64,000 nt of DNA from Vibrio neptunius (lineage in GTDB: Bacteria > Pseudomonadota > Gammaproteobacteria > Enterobacterales > Vibrionaceae): assembly GCF_000967495.1 (NCBI RefSeq), contig NZ_JXXU01000029.1, positions 17,332 to 81,331 of the forward strand, written 5' to 3'. Position 1 is the first letter of the stretch; each line of letters opens with the position of its first letter. Below the pieces are notes generated by a model. It did not search any database and was not told where the DNA came from. It was given only the letters and a program-made list of their open reading frames with translations. The position numbers were made by a program, and so were the translations under genes. This document shows positions 63,208 through 64,000 of this stretch, in pieces.

Positions 63208-63613
63208 CGATACGTACCTTTAATGTACGCTGCATATAATTCTTTTCATTTAGTCCTTCTATAGCGCCAGCAGCATCCGTTGCTGCCATGACAACAAAAC
63301 CAAATCCTCGTCTTTTACCTGTTCGCTTATCTTTCATCAGACGGACAGCAAAAACTTCACCATGCTTAGTAAACAATTCCTTTACATGGGATTCATTTGC
63401 TTTGTATGGAAGGTTGCCGACATAAAGGGTTTTGGTCGCGGGTTCATTTAAGGTTGCTGACTCAGTTGTGGTGTTTGAAAATTTAAAAACAAAAGCAGAA
63501 GCAAAAACACCGATAACAAAGCTGAGTGCAGGAGAAATAGCAACCTGCGAAAAGATGATTCCACCTAATACCGCTAGGGCAAGAATCATTAAGGTCGATT
63601 TATTAGAACTCAT
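63173..63613 (-). CDS. Membrane-anchored RRM RNA-binding protein
   Basis: 146 residues from ATG 63613. Two closely spaced hydrophobic helices at the N-terminus ([18 protein letters not shown] and [15 protein letters not shown]) followed by a single RRM: RNP2 LYVGNL and RNP1 [10 protein letters not shown] near the C-terminal half. It should bind RNA from the inner membrane face. Similar RRM proteins with a short transmembrane N-terminus are found in Vibrio and relatives; target RNAs are unknown. Converges on murI with overlapping 3' ends. Confidence 0.85.
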   Translation of the reverse strand: MSSNKSTLMILALAVLGGIIFSQVAISPALSFVIGVFASAFVFKFSNTTTESATLNEPATKTLYVGNLPYKANESHVKELFTKHGEVFAVRLMKDKRTGKRRGFGFVVMAATDAAGAIEGLNEKNYMQRTLKVRIANDPKSQAEQD

Positions 63614-63803
63614 ATTTAAATACAACTTCGTAGTTTAAGAAAAAAGTGCCTAAGCATTAACAAAATAGACACACTGATCTTACGTATATGGTTGTTGTTT
63701 TTCCAACCTATTGATGTGACGTGACTCAAATGTTGAAATTTTATTCTATTTCTGGCGTTTTGATTTGTTTTTAACCGAACGAAAAATAAATTCAAAAAAA
63801 CAC

Positions 63804-63831
63804 TTGTCATCCGTTCTAAGCTCCCTATAAT
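63804..63831 (+). promoter_or_regulatory. rRNA operon promoter P1
   Basis: TTGTCA (63804-63809) and TATAAT (63826-63831) with a 16-bp spacer, an A-rich UP-like stretch upstream, and a GC-rich discriminator after the -10. These are the features of strong, ppGpp-controlled rRNA promoters. Confidence 0.8.
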
Positions 63832-63908
63832 GCCGCCTCACCGACACGGAGTGAGACAATCATCACACACCGAGTTGAAACAAGAGAAGATAAAGTTTGA
63901 AAAAACTC

Positions 63909-63936
63909 TTGACTCTAAAGTTGGGAAGCGTAAGAT
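63909..63936 (+). promoter_or_regulatory. rRNA operon promoter P2
   Basis: TTGACT (63909-63914) and TAAGAT (63931-63936) with a 16-bp spacer, followed by a C-rich discriminator. Second promoter about 105 bp after P1, as usual in rRNA operons. Confidence 0.7.
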
Positions 63937-63983
63937 ACGCACCCCTAACGACGCGGCGCTGAGCGCAACGGAAGTTAGAAAAA

Positions 63984-63994
63984 GCTCTTTAACA
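63984..63994 (+). promoter_or_regulatory. rRNA antitermination boxA
   Basis: GCTCTTTAACA matches the rrn boxA core. The 16S rRNA gene starts beyond the window. Confidence 0.8.
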
Positions 63995-64000
63995 ATATAA

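Overview
The window is a stretch of a Vibrio primary chromosome. Gene order and protein sequences are gammaproteobacterial and Vibrio-like: rsmD/ftsY-ftsE-ftsX-rpoH, glpE-glpG, ubiC-ubiA/plsB-dgkA-lexA-dinF, sthA/fabR-yijD, and trmA/btuB-murI followed by an rRNA operon leader, the same order as in Escherichia coli around btuB-murI-rrn. I cannot name the species.

Layout. 1-5.2 kb: a LysE-type exporter, an EAL-HDOD protein and an arsenate-detoxification operon (arsR, a GAPDH, a CDKN3-like phosphatase, arsJ). 5.3-11.9 kb: an acyltransferase, a secreted amidohydrolase, a set of small membrane or uncharacterised proteins (DUF2500, YhhN, YecH, YhgN, YhhL), an unlisted 26-residue ORF and rsmD. 12.1-28.5 kb: housekeeping genes from ftsY to yijD, with SOS boxes before lexA, a Fur-box-like site before a methyltransferase gene, and a group of DnaA-box-like sequences before glpE.

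28.6-58.2 kb is a genomic island of about 29.6 kb inserted into the 3' end of trmA. The left junction holds the displaced last codons of the old trmA. The right junction holds an intact trmA whose last codons were supplied by the island. A tyrosine integrase sits just inside the left end, and 12-nt tandem repeats (three at the left, two at the right) look like integrase arm sites. The left half carries a small-repeat-protein/TIR gene pair, a winged-helix protein, three tandem YagK/YfjJ (inovirus Gp2-like) paralogues each with a hairpin over its ribosome binding site, an AlpA regulator, an RNase H, a NYN-LOTUS protein and several unknown genes. The middle carries a pyocin-like toxin with its likely immunity gene, two exported small proteins, a WYL regulator, two DUF2787 proteins and a RadC-like JAMM protein. 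The right third is a defence block: a BrxR/CapW-like WYL regulator, a type III restriction-modification pair (mod-res), and a two-gene module of a helicase-nuclease and an Argonaute-like protein with the architecture of the V. cholerae plasmid-eliminating DdmDE system.

58.1-64 kb: trmA, a cobalamin riboswitch and a btuB-type receptor, an ATP-PPase-like protein, murI, a membrane-anchored RRM protein and the promoters and boxA of an rRNA operon whose 16S gene starts beyond the window.

The most interesting parts are the island's DdmDE-like module beside type III R-M, the TIR gene pair, and the three hairpin-preceded Gp2-like genes. All functional statements rest on motif reading and remembered family knowledge; no search was run.
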